NCBI RefSeq assembly: GCF_039541955.1
Contig: NZ_BAABHF010000026.1
Location: 62,001-126,000 of the forward strand
Length of the DNA: 64,000 bases
Origin: Actinoallomurus oryzae
Lineage (GTDB): Bacteria > Actinomycetota > Actinomycetes > Streptosporangiales > Streptosporangiaceae
Reading direction: 5' to 3'
Every line of letters starts with the position of its first letter. Position 1 is the first letter of the stretch. This document shows, piece by piece, positions 1-9,355 of this stretch. The notes beneath the pieces were generated by a model, which worked only from the letters and a program-made list of their open reading frames with translations, was not told where the DNA came from and searched no databases. The position numbers and the translations under genes were made by a program.

Positions 1-1
1 G

Positions 2-2599
2 GAGGAGCCGGGGCGGCTGGAGCCGCTGGCGCCGCTGACGGCGGCCCTGGGGGAGTCCACCCAGACGCTGCTGGCCTCCGTGGCGAACATCCGCGGCGAC
101 GCGTCCGACCTGCGGCTGTGGCTGGTTCAGGAGCTCCAGGCCCGGCTGGAGCGGCGCGTCACCCAGGGCCCGCTCCTGGTGACGCTCGACGACCTGCACT
201 GGGCCGACCCGACGACGCTGCTCGCGCTGCGCACCCTGATCCCGGAGCTGGCCTCGTACCCGCTCGTGTGGATCCTGTCCCGTACGACCGGAAACGGCGC
301 CGGCGTGGACCGGCTGTACGAGGTACTCGAACGCGAGGGCGCCACGCGGATGAGCCTGGGCGCGCTCGACGACCGGGCGGTGGCCGAGGTCGTCGCCGAC
401 GTGCTCGGCGCGACCCCCGACGCGGAGGTGCTGGCGCTGGCCGCCGGCGCGGGCGGCAATCCGTTCATGCTCGTCGAACTGCTCGGCGGCCTCCTCGACG
501 AGAGCGCGGTGAAGATCGGCGACGGTCACGCGCGCCTGGTCTCCCAGCGGCTCCCGCACCGGGTGCAGGAGACGGCGCGACGCCGGCTGGGGCGGTTGTC
601 CGCGCACTGCCGTCGTGTCCTGCAGGTGGCGGCCGTCCTCGGCCGCTCGTTCGACGCGAACGACCTCGCCGACATGCTCGGCGAACTGCCCAGCCGGCTG
701 CTGCCCGCGGTCGAGGAGGCGGAGGCGGCGGGAGTCGTCGTGCCGGACGGGGACCTGCTGGCGTTCCGGCACGACCTGCTGTGGCGGGCGATGACCGAGA
801 GCATGCCGGAGCCCATGCGCCGGGCCCTGCACCGCCAGGCCGCGGGCATGCTGCTCGACCGCGGCGGCTCGTCCATCCGCGCCGCCGCGCACCTGCTGTG
901 CTCGGCCGGGCCGGGCGACCCGGAGGCCGTGGCAGGGCTCGACCGGGCGGTACGCGAGGTGCTGCCGTCCTCCCCGCAGACCGCGGCCGAGCTCGCCCTG
1001 CGCGCCCTCGAACTCACCCCGCCCTCCGACGCCGGCCGGTTCGACCGTACGGTGACGGCCATCTCCACGCTCAGCAACGCCGGACGGCAGGCCGACGCGG
1101 CCGAGCTCGCACGCACCGCGCTGAAGCGGGCCACGCGGCCCCGGCAGGCCGCCCGGCTGCGGCACGAGCTCGCGTGCACGCTCATGCTCGCCGGGCGGGC
1201 CGCCGAGGCGGTGACGGAGGCGGAGCGGGTGCTCGAACAGCGGGACCTGCCGGACGAGCTGCGCGGCGTCGCCGAGCAGGTGCTGTTCCGCGGCATGTTC
1301 GCCAACCACGACCGGCGCGGGCACGAGCGGGCGGAGGCGGTCGTGGCCGGCGGCGAACGCCACGGCCCGATCGCCCTGACCGGCGCGCACATGCTGCTCA
1401 GCACCGACACCTGGGCCGAAGGACGGTGCGCCGAGGCGATCGGGCACATCCGCGAGGCCACCCGCATCGCGGCGGGCGGGCCGCTCAAGGCCAAGTACGC
1501 GCACCCGCGCCTGCACCTGATCAGCCTGCTCACCGACACCCGGCAGCTCGAGGAGGCCGAGAGCGTCCTGCGGATCGCCGACGAGGAGATCACGGCGCTC
1601 GGCCACACCGCGTACAGCCCGTGCCCGGCGATCCTCCGCGCCCGGCTGCGCCTCGCGCAGGGCCGGCTCGACGACGCCGCCGCCGAGGCACGGGCGGGGC
1701 TCGGCAGAGCCGACGAAGTGGGCACGCACGCGTTCGACCTGCTGGCCTTCGCGGTGCTCGCTCTCGTCGGCGTGCTCCGCGGCGACATCGACGCCGCCGT
1801 GCGGAGCGTGGACCGGTACGAGTCCTCGCACCGCGGGGGCCGGGGCGCGACGTACGGGATGCGCTGGGGCGACTGGGCCGTCACCCGGGTCGTCGACGCC
1901 CGGGCGGGCGCGGAGCGGGCGATCGAGGAGTTCCACTCGCGGTTCCTGGGCACCCTCGAACACCGCCGGCTGCTCATGACCGAGCCCAACGCCGCCGCCT
2001 GGCTGACCCGTACCGCCCTCGCCGCCGGCGAACGGCCGGTCGGGGAGACCCTCACCGCGATGGCCGAGACCCTCGCCCGCGACAACCCCGGCTTCCCGAC
2101 CTACGCCGCCTCCGCCGCCCACGCGCGGGGGATCGCGGACGCGGACCCCACGGCGCTGGCCCGGGCGGTCGCGACCTACCTCGAACCCTGGAGCCGTGCC
2201 TCGGCGGCCGAGGACCTGGGCGTCCTGCGCGCCCGTACGCCGGCAGCCCGCGAGGCGGCGATCCGCGACCTGGACGAGGCGCTGGCCGGCTACCGGCACG
2301 TCGGCGCGATGCGGGACGCGGCACGGGTCCGCGCCCGGCTGCGGGAGTTCGGGGTGCGGCGCCGCGACCACCAGGCGGAGCGTCCGGCCTCCGGGTGGGC
2401 CGCGCTCACCGACACCGAGCGCGCCATCGCCGCGCTCGTCGCGGAGGGACTGACCAACCCCCAGGTCGCCACCCGCATGTTCATCTCACCGCACACCGTG
2501 AAGTTCCACCTCGGCCAGGTCTTCCGCAAACTCGGCATCGGCTCGCGCGTCGAGCTGGCCCGCCTCGTCGCCGAGCACACGCCGCCCGTCCCCAAGTGA
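2..2599 (+). CDS. LuxR-family ATP-binding (LAL/MalT-like) transcriptional regulator, 5'-truncated by window edge
   Basis: The frame is open from base 2 with no start, so the N-terminus lies outside the window. What remains is about 865 residues. A Walker B-like strand is seen near the beginning (LLVTLDDLHWAD), followed by a helical ATPase/TPR-like region rich in Ala, Arg and Leu, and a C-terminal LuxR helix-turn-helix in the last ~65 residues (LTDTERAIAALVAEGLTNPQ, then SPHTVKFHLGQVFRKLG). This order matches large STAND/LAL regulators, whose P-loop would be upstream of base 1. Such proteins usually switch on secondary-metabolite or catabolic genes after ligand-dependent ATP binding. The inducer cannot be read from sequence. 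The gene ends 138 bp before an unrelated-looking pyruvyl-transferase gene on the same strand. Confidence 0.93.
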   Translation, partial: EEPGRLEPLAPLTAALGESTQTLLASVANIRGDASDLRLWLVQELQARLERRVTQGPLLVTLDDLHWADPTTLLALRTLIPELASYPLVWILSRTTGNGAGVDRLYEVLEREGATRMSLGALDDRAVAEVVADVLGATPDAEVLALAAGAGGNPFMLVELLGGLLDESAVKIGDGHARLVSQRLPHRVQETARRRLGRLSAHCRRVLQVAAVLGRSFDANDLADMLGELPSRLLPAVEEAEAAGVVVPDGDLLAFRHDLLWRAMTESMPEPMRRALHRQAAGMLLDRGGSSIRAAAHLLCSAGPGDPEAVAGLDRAVREVLPSSPQTAAELALRALELTPPSDAGRFDRTVTAISTLSNAGRQADAAELARTALKRATRPRQAARLRHELACTLMLAGRAAEAVTEAERVLEQRDLPDELRGVAEQVLFRGMFANHDRRGHERAEAVVAGGERHGPIALTGAHMLLSTDTWAEGRCAEAIGHIREATRIAAGGPLKAKYAHPRLHLISLLTDTRQLEEAESVLRIADEEITALGHTAYSPCPAILRARLRLAQGRLDDAAAEARAGLGRADEVGTHAFDLLAFAVLALVGVLRGDIDAAVRSVDRYESSHRGGRGATYGMRWGDWAVTRVVDARAGAERAIEEFHSRFLGTLEHRRLLMTEPNAAAWLTRTALAAGERPVGETLTAMAETLARDNPGFPTYAASAAHARGIADADPTALARAVATYLEPWSRASAAEDLGVLRARTPAAREAAIRDLDEALAGYRHVGAMRDAARVRARLREFGVRRRDHQAERPASGWAALTDTERAIAALVAEGLTNPQVATRMFISPHTVKFHLGQVFRKLGIGSRVELARLVAEHTPPVPK

Positions 2600-2737
2600 A
2601 CGATCTCGGCCCCGAGGTACGCGCCGGACCCGGCGCGAAGATGTCCCCGGTGCCCTGTTGACGCAGGTCCGTCGCGGGGTGCGATGGTGGAGTGAGCACA
2701 CATCGTCACAGGCATGTGTCGAGGTGGTGATCGGGGG

Positions 2738-3940
2738 ATGGCGGATTTCGGGGACCGCGCGCTCCGGATCGGGGTGCTCGGCTCCTACGGGGGACTTAAC
2801 CTCGGCGACGAGGCGATCCTCACCTGCGTGCTGGACGGCCTCCGGCAGATCCGCCCGACCGCCGAACTGATCATCTTCAGTCGTCACCCGGAGGACAGCC
2901 GGCGCCGTTTCGGCATGACCGCGGTGCCCTACACCGGGGTGTCGCAGAGCCAGTTGATCGAGGCGGAGACCGGGCTGGACCTCCTGGTCCTCGGGGGAGG
3001 CGGCGTGCTCCACGACGGTCAGGCGGGCGCGATCATGCGGCCGGTACGGCTGGCGCAGGAACTCGGCATCCCCACCTTCGGCTACGCGATCGGCGCCGGG
3101 CCGCTGACCGACCGGGCGGAGATCCGCCTCGTCCGCGAGGTCGTAAAGAACATGACCGACCTGACGGTACGGGACCACGAGTCGATCCTGGTACTGGAGA
3201 ACGCCGGGGTCGGCCGGCCGATCTCGGTGACCGCCGACGCCGCGGTCCTGCTGGAGCCGGAGGACTTCACCGAGGAGATGCTGCTGCGTGAGGGCATCGA
3301 CGACCACGACCGCCTGGTCGGCATGTCGGTACGCGAGCCGGGCCGGGCGGCCGACCACCTCGACGAGGCCAGCTACCACGAGCTGCTCGCGAACGCCGCG
3401 GACTTCATGACCTACCGGCTCCAGGCCCAGACGGTGTTCGTGCCGATGGAGCGGGGCGACATCGCGCACGCCCACGCGGTGCTGTCGGCGATGAACGCCC
3501 CCGAGACCGCGCGGATCCTCAACCGCGCGTACCGTCCCGCGCAGATCGCCGGGCTGATGCGTCACCTGGACTTCGCCGTGGGCATGCGCCTGCACTTCGT
3601 GATGTTCGCCGCGCGCGCCGGCGTCCCGGTCCTGCCGCTGCCCTACGCCGGCAAGGTCTTCGACTTCGCGCAGGCGGTCGGCGCGCCCGCCCTGACCGGC
3701 GTGGCCAGGCGGGAGACCGGACCTCTCCTGGCCGAGCTCGACCGGCTGTGGGACGAACGCGACGCCTGCACCGAACGCCTGCGGCAGCGCTTCGCGGTGC
3801 TGCGCGAGCGTGCGCTGCAGAACCTGGAACGCTGCCGCGCCCTGATCGACGGCCTGGAGGTCCGGGCTGCCCCGACGGCCGGCATGGGCGCGGACCTGGG
3901 AGGAGCGGATGCCGGACCTGTTCGTCCACAACGCTCGTGA
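2738..3940 (+). CDS. Polysaccharide pyruvyl transferase family protein (CsaB-like)
   Basis: This 400-residue protein begins with RIGVLGSYGGLNLGDEAIL, the glycine-rich first loop of the polysaccharide pyruvyl transferase family. It continues with DLLVLGGGGVLHD and ends with MRLHFVMFAARAGVPVLPLPY, also family hallmarks. Family members transfer pyruvate ketal from PEP to sugars of cell-surface polymers (CsaB) or act as GT-B-like enzymes; the acceptor is not known here. An ATG at 2714 is possible, but 2738 has GAGGTGG about ten bases upstream and gives the usual family N-terminus. The stop lies 32 bp inside the next gene, so the two are almost certainly co-translated. Confidence 0.85.
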   Translation: MADFGDRALRIGVLGSYGGLNLGDEAILTCVLDGLRQIRPTAELIIFSRHPEDSRRRFGMTAVPYTGVSQSQLIEAETGLDLLVLGGGGVLHDGQAGAIMRPVRLAQELGIPTFGYAIGAGPLTDRAEIRLVREVVKNMTDLTVRDHESILVLENAGVGRPISVTADAAVLLEPEDFTEEMLLREGIDDHDRLVGMSVREPGRAADHLDEASYHELLANAADFMTYRLQAQTVFVPMERGDIAHAHAVLSAMNAPETARILNRAYRPAQIAGLMRHLDFAVGMRLHFVMFAARAGVPVLPLPYAGKVFDFAQAVGAPALTGVARRETGPLLAELDRLWDERDACTERLRQRFAVLRERALQNLERCRALIDGLEVRAAPTAGMGADLGGADAGPVRPQRS

Positions 3941-5546
3941 GCACGGCCTGGCCGGCGACGGCAAGACCAACGACCAGCCCGCGCTGCAGGCCCTCGTGCA
4001 CGAGCTGGGAGACGCCTACGGCGCGGACGGCCGGCCCCGGACGATCTACTGCCCGTCGGGGGTGTACTCCATCCAGGACGAGGCCACCGTCTGGCGCAGC
4101 GGGGTCTCGCTGATCGGGGCCGGCCCGGCGGCCACGCGGTTCACCCTGTCCAACCCCGGCAACGCGGAGGCCGCCACGCCGCTGGCGTTCTTCACCGCCC
4201 TGCAGCACGGGGCGAGCCCCGGCAAACCGATCGCCGACTGCACCTTCGCGCACTTCGAGATCGACGGCTCGGACATGATCCTGCCCGAGTACGACGTGTA
4301 CGCCAAGGGACTGGGCCTGCAGTTCGTGCTCCGCGGCCGGTTCCGCGACCTGTACATCCACGACACGCCCGCGACCGGGTTCGGCTGTGACTTCCTGCAG
4401 GACTCCTTCGTGGAGGGGCTTCTCGTCGTGCACTGCGGGCGGCTGGAGCACGGCGAGTGGCTGGGCGGAGCCGGCATCGGCATCGGGACCGGCGGCTGGG
4501 GGCCCACCGAGCGGTGCACCGTCTCCTCCTGCACCACCGTGCGCAACGGCACCAACGGGATCTTCTTCGAGCTGCAGAACCGCCGCTGGGCACCGACCCG
4601 CGGTCTCCGGGTGATCGGATGCCATTCGGAGGGCAACCGGTTCGGGATCTCCGACTGGGGCGCCGAGGGACTCATCGTCTCCGGCTGCACGCTCATCGCC
4701 AACCACCAGGCCGGCTACGACGTCTCGGCGCTGGGCACCTCGGCGGTCGCCGGGCGCGGCGGGATCGTGACCGGCTGCGTGATCGAGGACAACGTCTGGG
4801 ACGGCGTCGCCATCGGGAACACCCCCGGCCCCTACACCGTCTCGGGCAACCGGATCAGCTGCAACGGCCGCTACGGGTACTGGCAGCACAACCTGTCCGG
4901 CGGCGCGCAGGAGGAGGCGGCGGACATGATCGTCGAGGCCAACGAGTTCTGGGGCAACGGCCTGGAGGGGATCTACGTCGCCTCGGCGCTCCGCGACCCG
5001 GCCATCGGCGGGAACCGGATCCGCAACAACGGCCGGCGGGTCGAGCCGGCGGCGAGCGGCGGCGGCGAGACCGTCGCCTACACCGCGCAGTCGGTGATCG
5101 ACACCGCCGCCTGCTGGCGGCCGAACGGGCACATCGGCAAGTGGGTCACGGCCGACGCGCAGCAGGCCGTCGTCATGGCCAACACCGAGAACGAGCTCGT
5201 CCTCGCCTCGGTGCGCCCCGGTGCGACGACGGCATGGGCCGAGGGCACGCCCGAGCCCGGCGTGCCGTACCGGCTGCCCGGCACGCCCAGGGTCCGGGCC
5301 GGCATCACCCTCGCCGCCGGCGTGCACGACCCCACGATCCGCGACAACCGCGTCTGGGACGGCCAGGCGCGCAAGACCCAGACCCACGGCCTGGCCATCA
5401 CCGAGGACGGCGTCTGCGGCGGGGGCTGGATCCACGACAACGACCTCACGGGCAACGCCGACGCTCCCGTCCGCTTCGACACGGCGCCGACGGGAGGCTG
5501 CTGGCGGCACAACCACGGCATCGACGAATGCCCCGGCGCTCCCTGA
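3909..5546 (+). CDS. Right-handed parallel beta-helix (pectate-lyase-like) protein
   Basis: A 545-residue protein with a pectate-lyase-superfamily opening (VHNAREHGLAGDGKTNDQPA, then IYCPSGVYSI), followed by many short G-x-x-I/V-x-x-N beta-helix coils such as GNRISCNGRYGY, ANEFWGNGLEGIYV and IGGNRIRNNG. Proteins of this fold bind or cleave surface polysaccharides, and some are epimerases or phage-tail-like depolymerases. No signal peptide is visible, so it is either cytoplasmic or exported by an unconventional route. The ATG at 3909 has GGGAGGAG just upstream and overlaps the pyruvyl transferase by 32 bp. A polymer-modifying pair is inferred from this coupling; the substrate is unknown. Confidence 0.85.
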   Translation: MPDLFVHNAREHGLAGDGKTNDQPALQALVHELGDAYGADGRPRTIYCPSGVYSIQDEATVWRSGVSLIGAGPAATRFTLSNPGNAEAATPLAFFTALQHGASPGKPIADCTFAHFEIDGSDMILPEYDVYAKGLGLQFVLRGRFRDLYIHDTPATGFGCDFLQDSFVEGLLVVHCGRLEHGEWLGGAGIGIGTGGWGPTERCTVSSCTTVRNGTNGIFFELQNRRWAPTRGLRVIGCHSEGNRFGISDWGAEGLIVSGCTLIANHQAGYDVSALGTSAVAGRGGIVTGCVIEDNVWDGVAIGNTPGPYTVSGNRISCNGRYGYWQHNLSGGAQEEAADMIVEANEFWGNGLEGIYVASALRDPAIGGNRIRNNGRRVEPAASGGGETVAYTAQSVIDTAACWRPNGHIGKWVTADAQQAVVMANTENELVLASVRPGATTAWAEGTPEPGVPYRLPGTPRVRAGITLAAGVHDPTIRDNRVWDGQARKTQTHGLAITEDGVCGGGWIHDNDLTGNADAPVRFDTAPTGGCWRHNHGIDECPGAP

Positions 5547-5557
5547 CCGGACGGACG

Positions 5558-5597
5558 CCCCGCCGTGCCACGCGCGGTCCCGTCCCCCGCGGCGGGG
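5558..5597. terminator. GC-rich inverted repeat between convergent genes
   Basis: CCCCGCCG at 5558-5565 pairs with CGGCGGGG at 5590-5597, and a second nested pair (GCGGTCC near 5574, GGACCGC near 5608) adds structure. It lies between convergent stops at 5546 and 5621, as expected for a two-way terminator. The loop is long, so strength is uncertain. Confidence 0.4.
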
Positions 5598-5620
5598 TGC
5601 GGTGCACGGACCGCCGCGGA

Positions 5621-6073
5621 TCACGCTCCCTCGTTCTGGAGAGGGATCACCGGCGCCTGGCCCATCCTGATGCTGAACACGATCGCGCCCGCGAGCGCGA
5701 GCAGCAGTGCCACGGCCCCGGCCACGACGGCGGCGCGGGCGACGGCCTCCGACTCGGGCCGGGGGCCGAGTCGCAGTTCGAGCCAGGCGAGCACGATCGA
5801 CAGCACCGAGACGGGCAGCACCGCGAACCACAGCGAGCCAATCACATAGGTGACGGTGCGCCCGACGATGTCCATGTACGGCGAGACCGGGCCGGCCAGA
5901 CCCGTCCGGTAGATCCGTAACGGGGTGGGTCGGATCAGCAGCAGCCAGGCCGCCCACGTGGCCACCGCCAGCACGAGCCCGACCACGCTCAAGGTGATCG
6001 ACGCGATCGCCAGTCTGTCGTAGCCCACCGCACGGGTGTCCCGTGCGTCGTCGGCCGTCTCGGTGTCCGCCAT
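5621..6073 (-). CDS. Small integral membrane protein, three predicted TM helices
   Basis: A 150-residue protein with an acidic N-terminus (MADTETADDARDTRAVGYDR), then three hydrophobic stretches: about residues 21-45 (LAIASITLSVVGLVLAV), 68-90 (VTYVIGSLWFAVLPVSVL) and 110-132 (AVVAGAVALLLALAGAIVFS). The start at 6073 is set by an AAGGAGGA ribosome binding site four bases upstream; a longer frame to 6130 adds only non-conserved residues. No family is recognised with certainty; it resembles short actinobacterial DUF4190-type membrane proteins in layout. It precedes nothing obvious on its strand, and the LysR gene upstream ends 92 bp away. Confidence 0.75.
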   Translation of the reverse strand: MADTETADDARDTRAVGYDRLAIASITLSVVGLVLAVATWAAWLLLIRPTPLRIYRTGLAGPVSPYMDIVGRTVTYVIGSLWFAVLPVSVLSIVLAWLELRLGPRPESEAVARAAVVAGAVALLLALAGAIVFSIRMGQAPVIPLQNEGA

Positions 6074-6165
6074 GGGTCCTCCTTCGTTTCGCGCAGCATC
6101 GCGCGGAACCGGGGTCGGGACCAGACCCAACCGAAGGCGCGGCGGTCAGGTGCGGGGACAGCCCG

Positions 6166-7089
6166 TCACTGCCCGGGAGGGACCGGAGGGCGAAGGCGGC
6201 CCAGCTCGGGATCGCGGGCCAGGGCCACCGCCAGGTCGCGGAACGCCTTGATCTCGGGCCGGAGATCGTCCCTCCGGCTGATCAGCGCGCTCGCCTCCCA
6301 CGGCGCGTCGACGACCGGTATGGCGCACGTGCCGGGCGCGCGGTAGTAGCGCCCGAGCGAGTGCAGCGTGCCGGCGACGCCCCATCCGGCGGCGATGCTG
6401 GTCATCAGGTCCTGCGCGGAGGTCGCCCGGCCCACGCCCCAGCGGGTCTCCATGCCGTTGCGGGCCGCCGCGAAGCTCCCGTATTCCGACAGCAGCCGGG
6501 GTGTGGTCTCGGGAAAACGGACGAAGTCCAGGTCGAGAACGTCCGCGAGCCGTACGCCTTCCGCGTCGGCGAGATCGCAGGCCGCCACCGTGAGGAGGAT
6601 CCGCGGCTCGACGGTGAGGGTGTCGGTGACCACGCGTTCGTCGTGGGGAGCCGGCCGGATGAAGGCGACGTCCACGCGGTGTTCGAGGACGGCCGACAGG
6701 AAGTCGGTGAAGCCGAGGCTCTCGACCACGAGGCGGGTGCGCGGCTGCGCGCGGCAGAAGGCGCGCAGGATGGCGGGCGTCAGCTCCGCGGCGCCGGGGG
6801 CCATCACGCCCACGCGTATCACCGTTTCGCGGGTGCCGTGCAGGTCCTTCACGGCGGTGCACGCGGCGTTCGCGGCGGCGACCATGGCCTGGGCGTGGGG
6901 CAGGAACCGCGCACCCGCCGGCGTCAGCGACACCGGCGAGCGGTGCAGGAGCGGGGTTCCCAGGTCCCGCTCGAGCTGGCGGACATGTCCCGTCACCGCG
7001 GGCGGAGACAGGAACAACCTGCTCGCCGCGCGCGCGAACTGCCCTTCCTCGACCACCGCGAGAAAAGACTCGACATGCCGAAGCTGCAT
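6166..7089 (-). CDS. LysR-family transcriptional regulator
   Basis: This 307-residue protein has the canonical LysR winged helix at residues 1-60 (MQLRHVESFLAVVEEGQFAR, then PPAVTGHVRQLERDLGTPLL), followed by a type-2 periplasmic-binding-like effector domain (IRVGVMAPGAAELTPAILRA). LysR proteins act as tetramers that respond to a small inducer and often control a divergent gene plus themselves. Here the nearest divergent gene, the chitinase, starts 400 bp away. A perfect 16-bp palindrome sits 15 bp upstream of the start and is probably an autoregulatory site. The last residues are proline-rich and not informative. Confidence 0.92.
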   Translation of the reverse strand: MQLRHVESFLAVVEEGQFARAASRLFLSPPAVTGHVRQLERDLGTPLLHRSPVSLTPAGARFLPHAQAMVAAANAACTAVKDLHGTRETVIRVGVMAPGAAELTPAILRAFCRAQPRTRLVVESLGFTDFLSAVLEHRVDVAFIRPAPHDERVVTDTLTVEPRILLTVAACDLADAEGVRLADVLDLDFVRFPETTPRLLSEYGSFAAARNGMETRWGVGRATSAQDLMTSIAAGWGVAGTLHSLGRYYRAPGTCAIPVVDAPWEASALISRRDDLRPEIKAFRDLAVALARDPELGRLRPPVPPGQ

Positions 7090-7103
7090 ATCGCTACGCT
7101 ATG

Positions 7104-7119
7104 TTACCAACGCTGGTAA
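7104..7119. promoter_or_regulatory. Palindrome upstream of LysR gene, probable operator
   Basis: TTACCAACGCTGGTAA is a dyad with perfect 6-bp arms around ACGC, centred about 22 bp before the LysR start codon. Its size and place fit a LysR recognition/autoregulation site (T-N11/12-A type). Binding is inferred, not shown. Confidence 0.5.
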
Positions 7120-7488
7120 AAGCCGATGTGGCCGCCGGAAGCGGCGCCGGCTCCGGTCCGGCCGGGCCTCCGCCGCGTGCTCACCGCTCCCCGCCCCGCC
7201 AGGCTCCCCGTCCCGGGCCGCGCGGGGCTTCCCGTCCCGGGCCGCGCGGGGGCTTCTCATCCCGGACGCGCCGAGCTTCCCGGCTCCGCCGGCGCCCGCG
7301 TTCGGGGGCCTGGACGCATAACTGTTAAGAACCTTGACAGATATGGCGCGCGGTCTGACGATGGTGCGCACGCGGATCCGCATCCCTGCTCGCCCGACTT
7401 CGTGACGTCCTCACCCGGCCGAGGCCGGGAGTCCGCCGTGTCCCGCCTGCCCCAGGGCGGGGCACGGCCGTCACCCCCAGGAGCCCCC
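7120..7488. other. Intergenic region upstream of the chitinase: short direct repeats and promoter space
   Basis: No gene is supported here. Between about 7207 and 7278 a 24-bp unit (CCCGTCCCGGGCCGCGCGGG plus a short tail) occurs twice perfectly and once in decayed form. From 7318 to 7350 the DNA becomes less GC-rich and holds a TTGACA-like hexamer, a plausible promoter for the chitinase. No DasR-type (ACTGGTCTAGTCCACT-like) site was found by eye. Confidence 0.5.
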
Positions 7489-9231
7489 ATGCGACCACGT
7501 ACGCCCCTGCGTGCCCTCCTCGCCACAACCGCGCTGATCCTGTCCGCGTTCGGCCTCGTCACGGTCACCACGACGACCGCCGGCGCCGCCGGCCTGCCCA
7601 CCCACGTGTTCGCCCCCTACTTCGAGGCCTGGACGGGGGACGACCCTGCGGCCCTGTCCCAGCAGTCCGGCGCCAAGTATCTGACCATGGCGTTCATCCA
7701 GACCGCCGGCCAGGGATCGTGCACGCCGTACTGGAACGGAGACACCGGTTCGCCGATCGCCTCGTCCTCCTTCGGCGCCTCGATCTCCTCGATCCAGTCC
7801 GCCGGCGGCGACGTCATCCCGTCCTTCGGCGGCTACACGGCCGACAACACCGGCACCGAGATCGCCGACAGCTGCACCGACGTCGGCCAGATCGCCGCGG
7901 CGTACGAGAAGGTCATCACGACGTACGGCATCACGCGGATCGACCTCGACACCGAGGACAACTCGCTGACGAACTCCGCCGGCATCGACCGCCGCAACAA
8001 GGCGGTCAAACAGGTGGAGGACTGGGCCGCCGCGAACGGCCGTACGGTGCAGTTCTCCTACACGCTGCCCACGACGACCGGCGGCCTGGCGGCGAGCGGG
8101 CTCAACGTGCTGCGGAACGCGGTGTCCAACAACGCCCGGATCGACGTCGTCAACATCATGACGTTCGACTACTACGACAACGCCTCGCACGAGATGGCGA
8201 ACGACACCAAGACCGCCGCCACCGGCCTGCACGGCCAGCTCGCCACCCTCTACCCGGGCAAGAGCTCGGCGGAGCTGTGGAACATGATCGGCGTCACGGA
8301 GATGCCCGGGATCGACGACTTCGGGCCGGCCGAGACGTTCACCACGGCCGACGCCGCACCGGTCGAGCAGTGGGCCGCGAGCACCGGGATCAACACGCTG
8401 TCGTTCTGGGCGCTCCAGCGGGACAACGGCGGCTGCCCGGGCACCGGCGGCGCGAATGACTGCTCGGGCATCGCGCAGGACACCTGGTTCTTCAGCCACG
8501 CGTTCGAGCCGTTCACCGGTGGGGGCGGCACGCCCGCGAACGACTTCTCGATCGCGGTCGCGCCCTCCGCGGCGGCCGTCGACCCCGGTGGCTCCACGTC
8601 AGCGACGATCAACACGGCGGTGACGTCCGGGTCCGCCCAGTCGGTCGCGCTGACGGTGAGCGGCGCGCCCTCCGGGGTGACCGTCTCGGTCAGCCCGGCG
8701 TCGGTGACCGCGGGCGGATCCGCCACGCTGAAGCTGACCACGACGTCGGCCGCCGCACCCGGCGGCCATCCGATCACGGTCACCGGAAAGGCGGCCTCGG
8801 GCAGCCACAGCACCACCTTCACGCTCACCGTCAACGGCTCGGGCGGTGGCGGCGGTTCGCTGGTCAACGGCGGCTTCGAGTCGGGCCTGAGCCCGTGGAC
8901 CTGCCAGGCCGGCGGGACCGTCGTGTCCTCGCCGGCGCACTCGGGCGGGCACGCGCTGCAGGTCGCCGCCACCTCGAGCCAGACGGGCGAGTGCGACCAG
9001 TCGCTCACGCTCCAGCCGAACCACGCCTACACGCTGACCGGCTGGGTCCAGGGCGGCTACGCGTTCGCCGGGGTCTCCGGTGACGCGACCGCGAGCACCT
9101 GGGCGTCGTCCAGCGGCTGGACCAAGCTGACCGTGCCGTTCACGACCGGCTCGACGGGCAAGGTCACGGTTTATGCCCACGGCTGGTACGCCCAGGGCCC
9201 CGTATACGCCGACGACTTCGCCGTCTCCTGA
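7489..9231 (+). CDS. Secreted GH18 chitinase with Ig-like spacer and C-terminal carbohydrate-binding domain
   Basis: A 580-residue protein with four parts. Residues 1-30 form a signal peptide (MRPRTPLRALLATTALILSA). A GH18 barrel spans about 31-340. It contains the active-site strand ITRIDLDTE, where the final Glu is the expected proton donor; the first Asp of the usual DxxDxDxE motif is replaced by Thr. An Ig-like/NEW3-type spacer follows at about 345-455 (SVALTVSGAPSGVTVSVSPA), then a jelly-roll carbohydrate-binding domain from about 460 (LVNGGFESGLSPWTC to YADDFAVS). The enzyme should cleave chitin outside the cell. The ATG at 7489 follows CCCAGGAG and opens the signal peptide; the frame extends upstream to 7126 without coding character. 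A strong hairpin terminator follows. Confidence 0.9.
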   Translation: MRPRTPLRALLATTALILSAFGLVTVTTTTAGAAGLPTHVFAPYFEAWTGDDPAALSQQSGAKYLTMAFIQTAGQGSCTPYWNGDTGSPIASSSFGASISSIQSAGGDVIPSFGGYTADNTGTEIADSCTDVGQIAAAYEKVITTYGITRIDLDTEDNSLTNSAGIDRRNKAVKQVEDWAAANGRTVQFSYTLPTTTGGLAASGLNVLRNAVSNNARIDVVNIMTFDYYDNASHEMANDTKTAATGLHGQLATLYPGKSSAELWNMIGVTEMPGIDDFGPAETFTTADAAPVEQWAASTGINTLSFWALQRDNGGCPGTGGANDCSGIAQDTWFFSHAFEPFTGGGGTPANDFSIAVAPSAAAVDPGGSTSATINTAVTSGSAQSVALTVSGAPSGVTVSVSPASVTAGGSATLKLTTTSAAAPGGHPITVTGKAASGSHSTTFTLTVNGSGGGGGSLVNGGFESGLSPWTCQAGGTVVSSPAHSGGHALQVAATSSQTGECDQSLTLQPNHAYTLTGWVQGGYAFAGVSGDATASTWASSSGWTKLTVPFTTGSTGKVTVYAHGWYAQGPVYADDFAVS

Positions 9232-9239
9232 CCGCCGCC

Positions 9240-9276
9240 GAGCGTGCGGTGGCCCCCGCCGGACCACCGCACGCTC
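9240..9276 (+). terminator. Rho-independent-type hairpin after the chitinase
   Basis: GAGCGTGCGGTGG at 9240-9252 pairs perfectly over 13 bp with CCACCGCACGCTC at 9264-9276, nine bases after the chitinase stop. The lack of a U-tract is usual in actinomycetes. Confidence 0.8.
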
Positions 9277-9355
9277 GCCGGGACCCGTCCGACGGTGAGA
9301 CGCCTTCCCCGCGGTGGCCCTGGACATCGGCCCGCGCGCCCGGTCGAATGTCGAT

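Noticed and set aside
2..2599. LuxR/LAL regulator as a sign of an adjoining polyketide or peptide antibiotic cluster
   Set aside because: No PKS, NRPS or other core biosynthetic gene follows in the 64 kb. The region upstream of base 1 cannot be judged.
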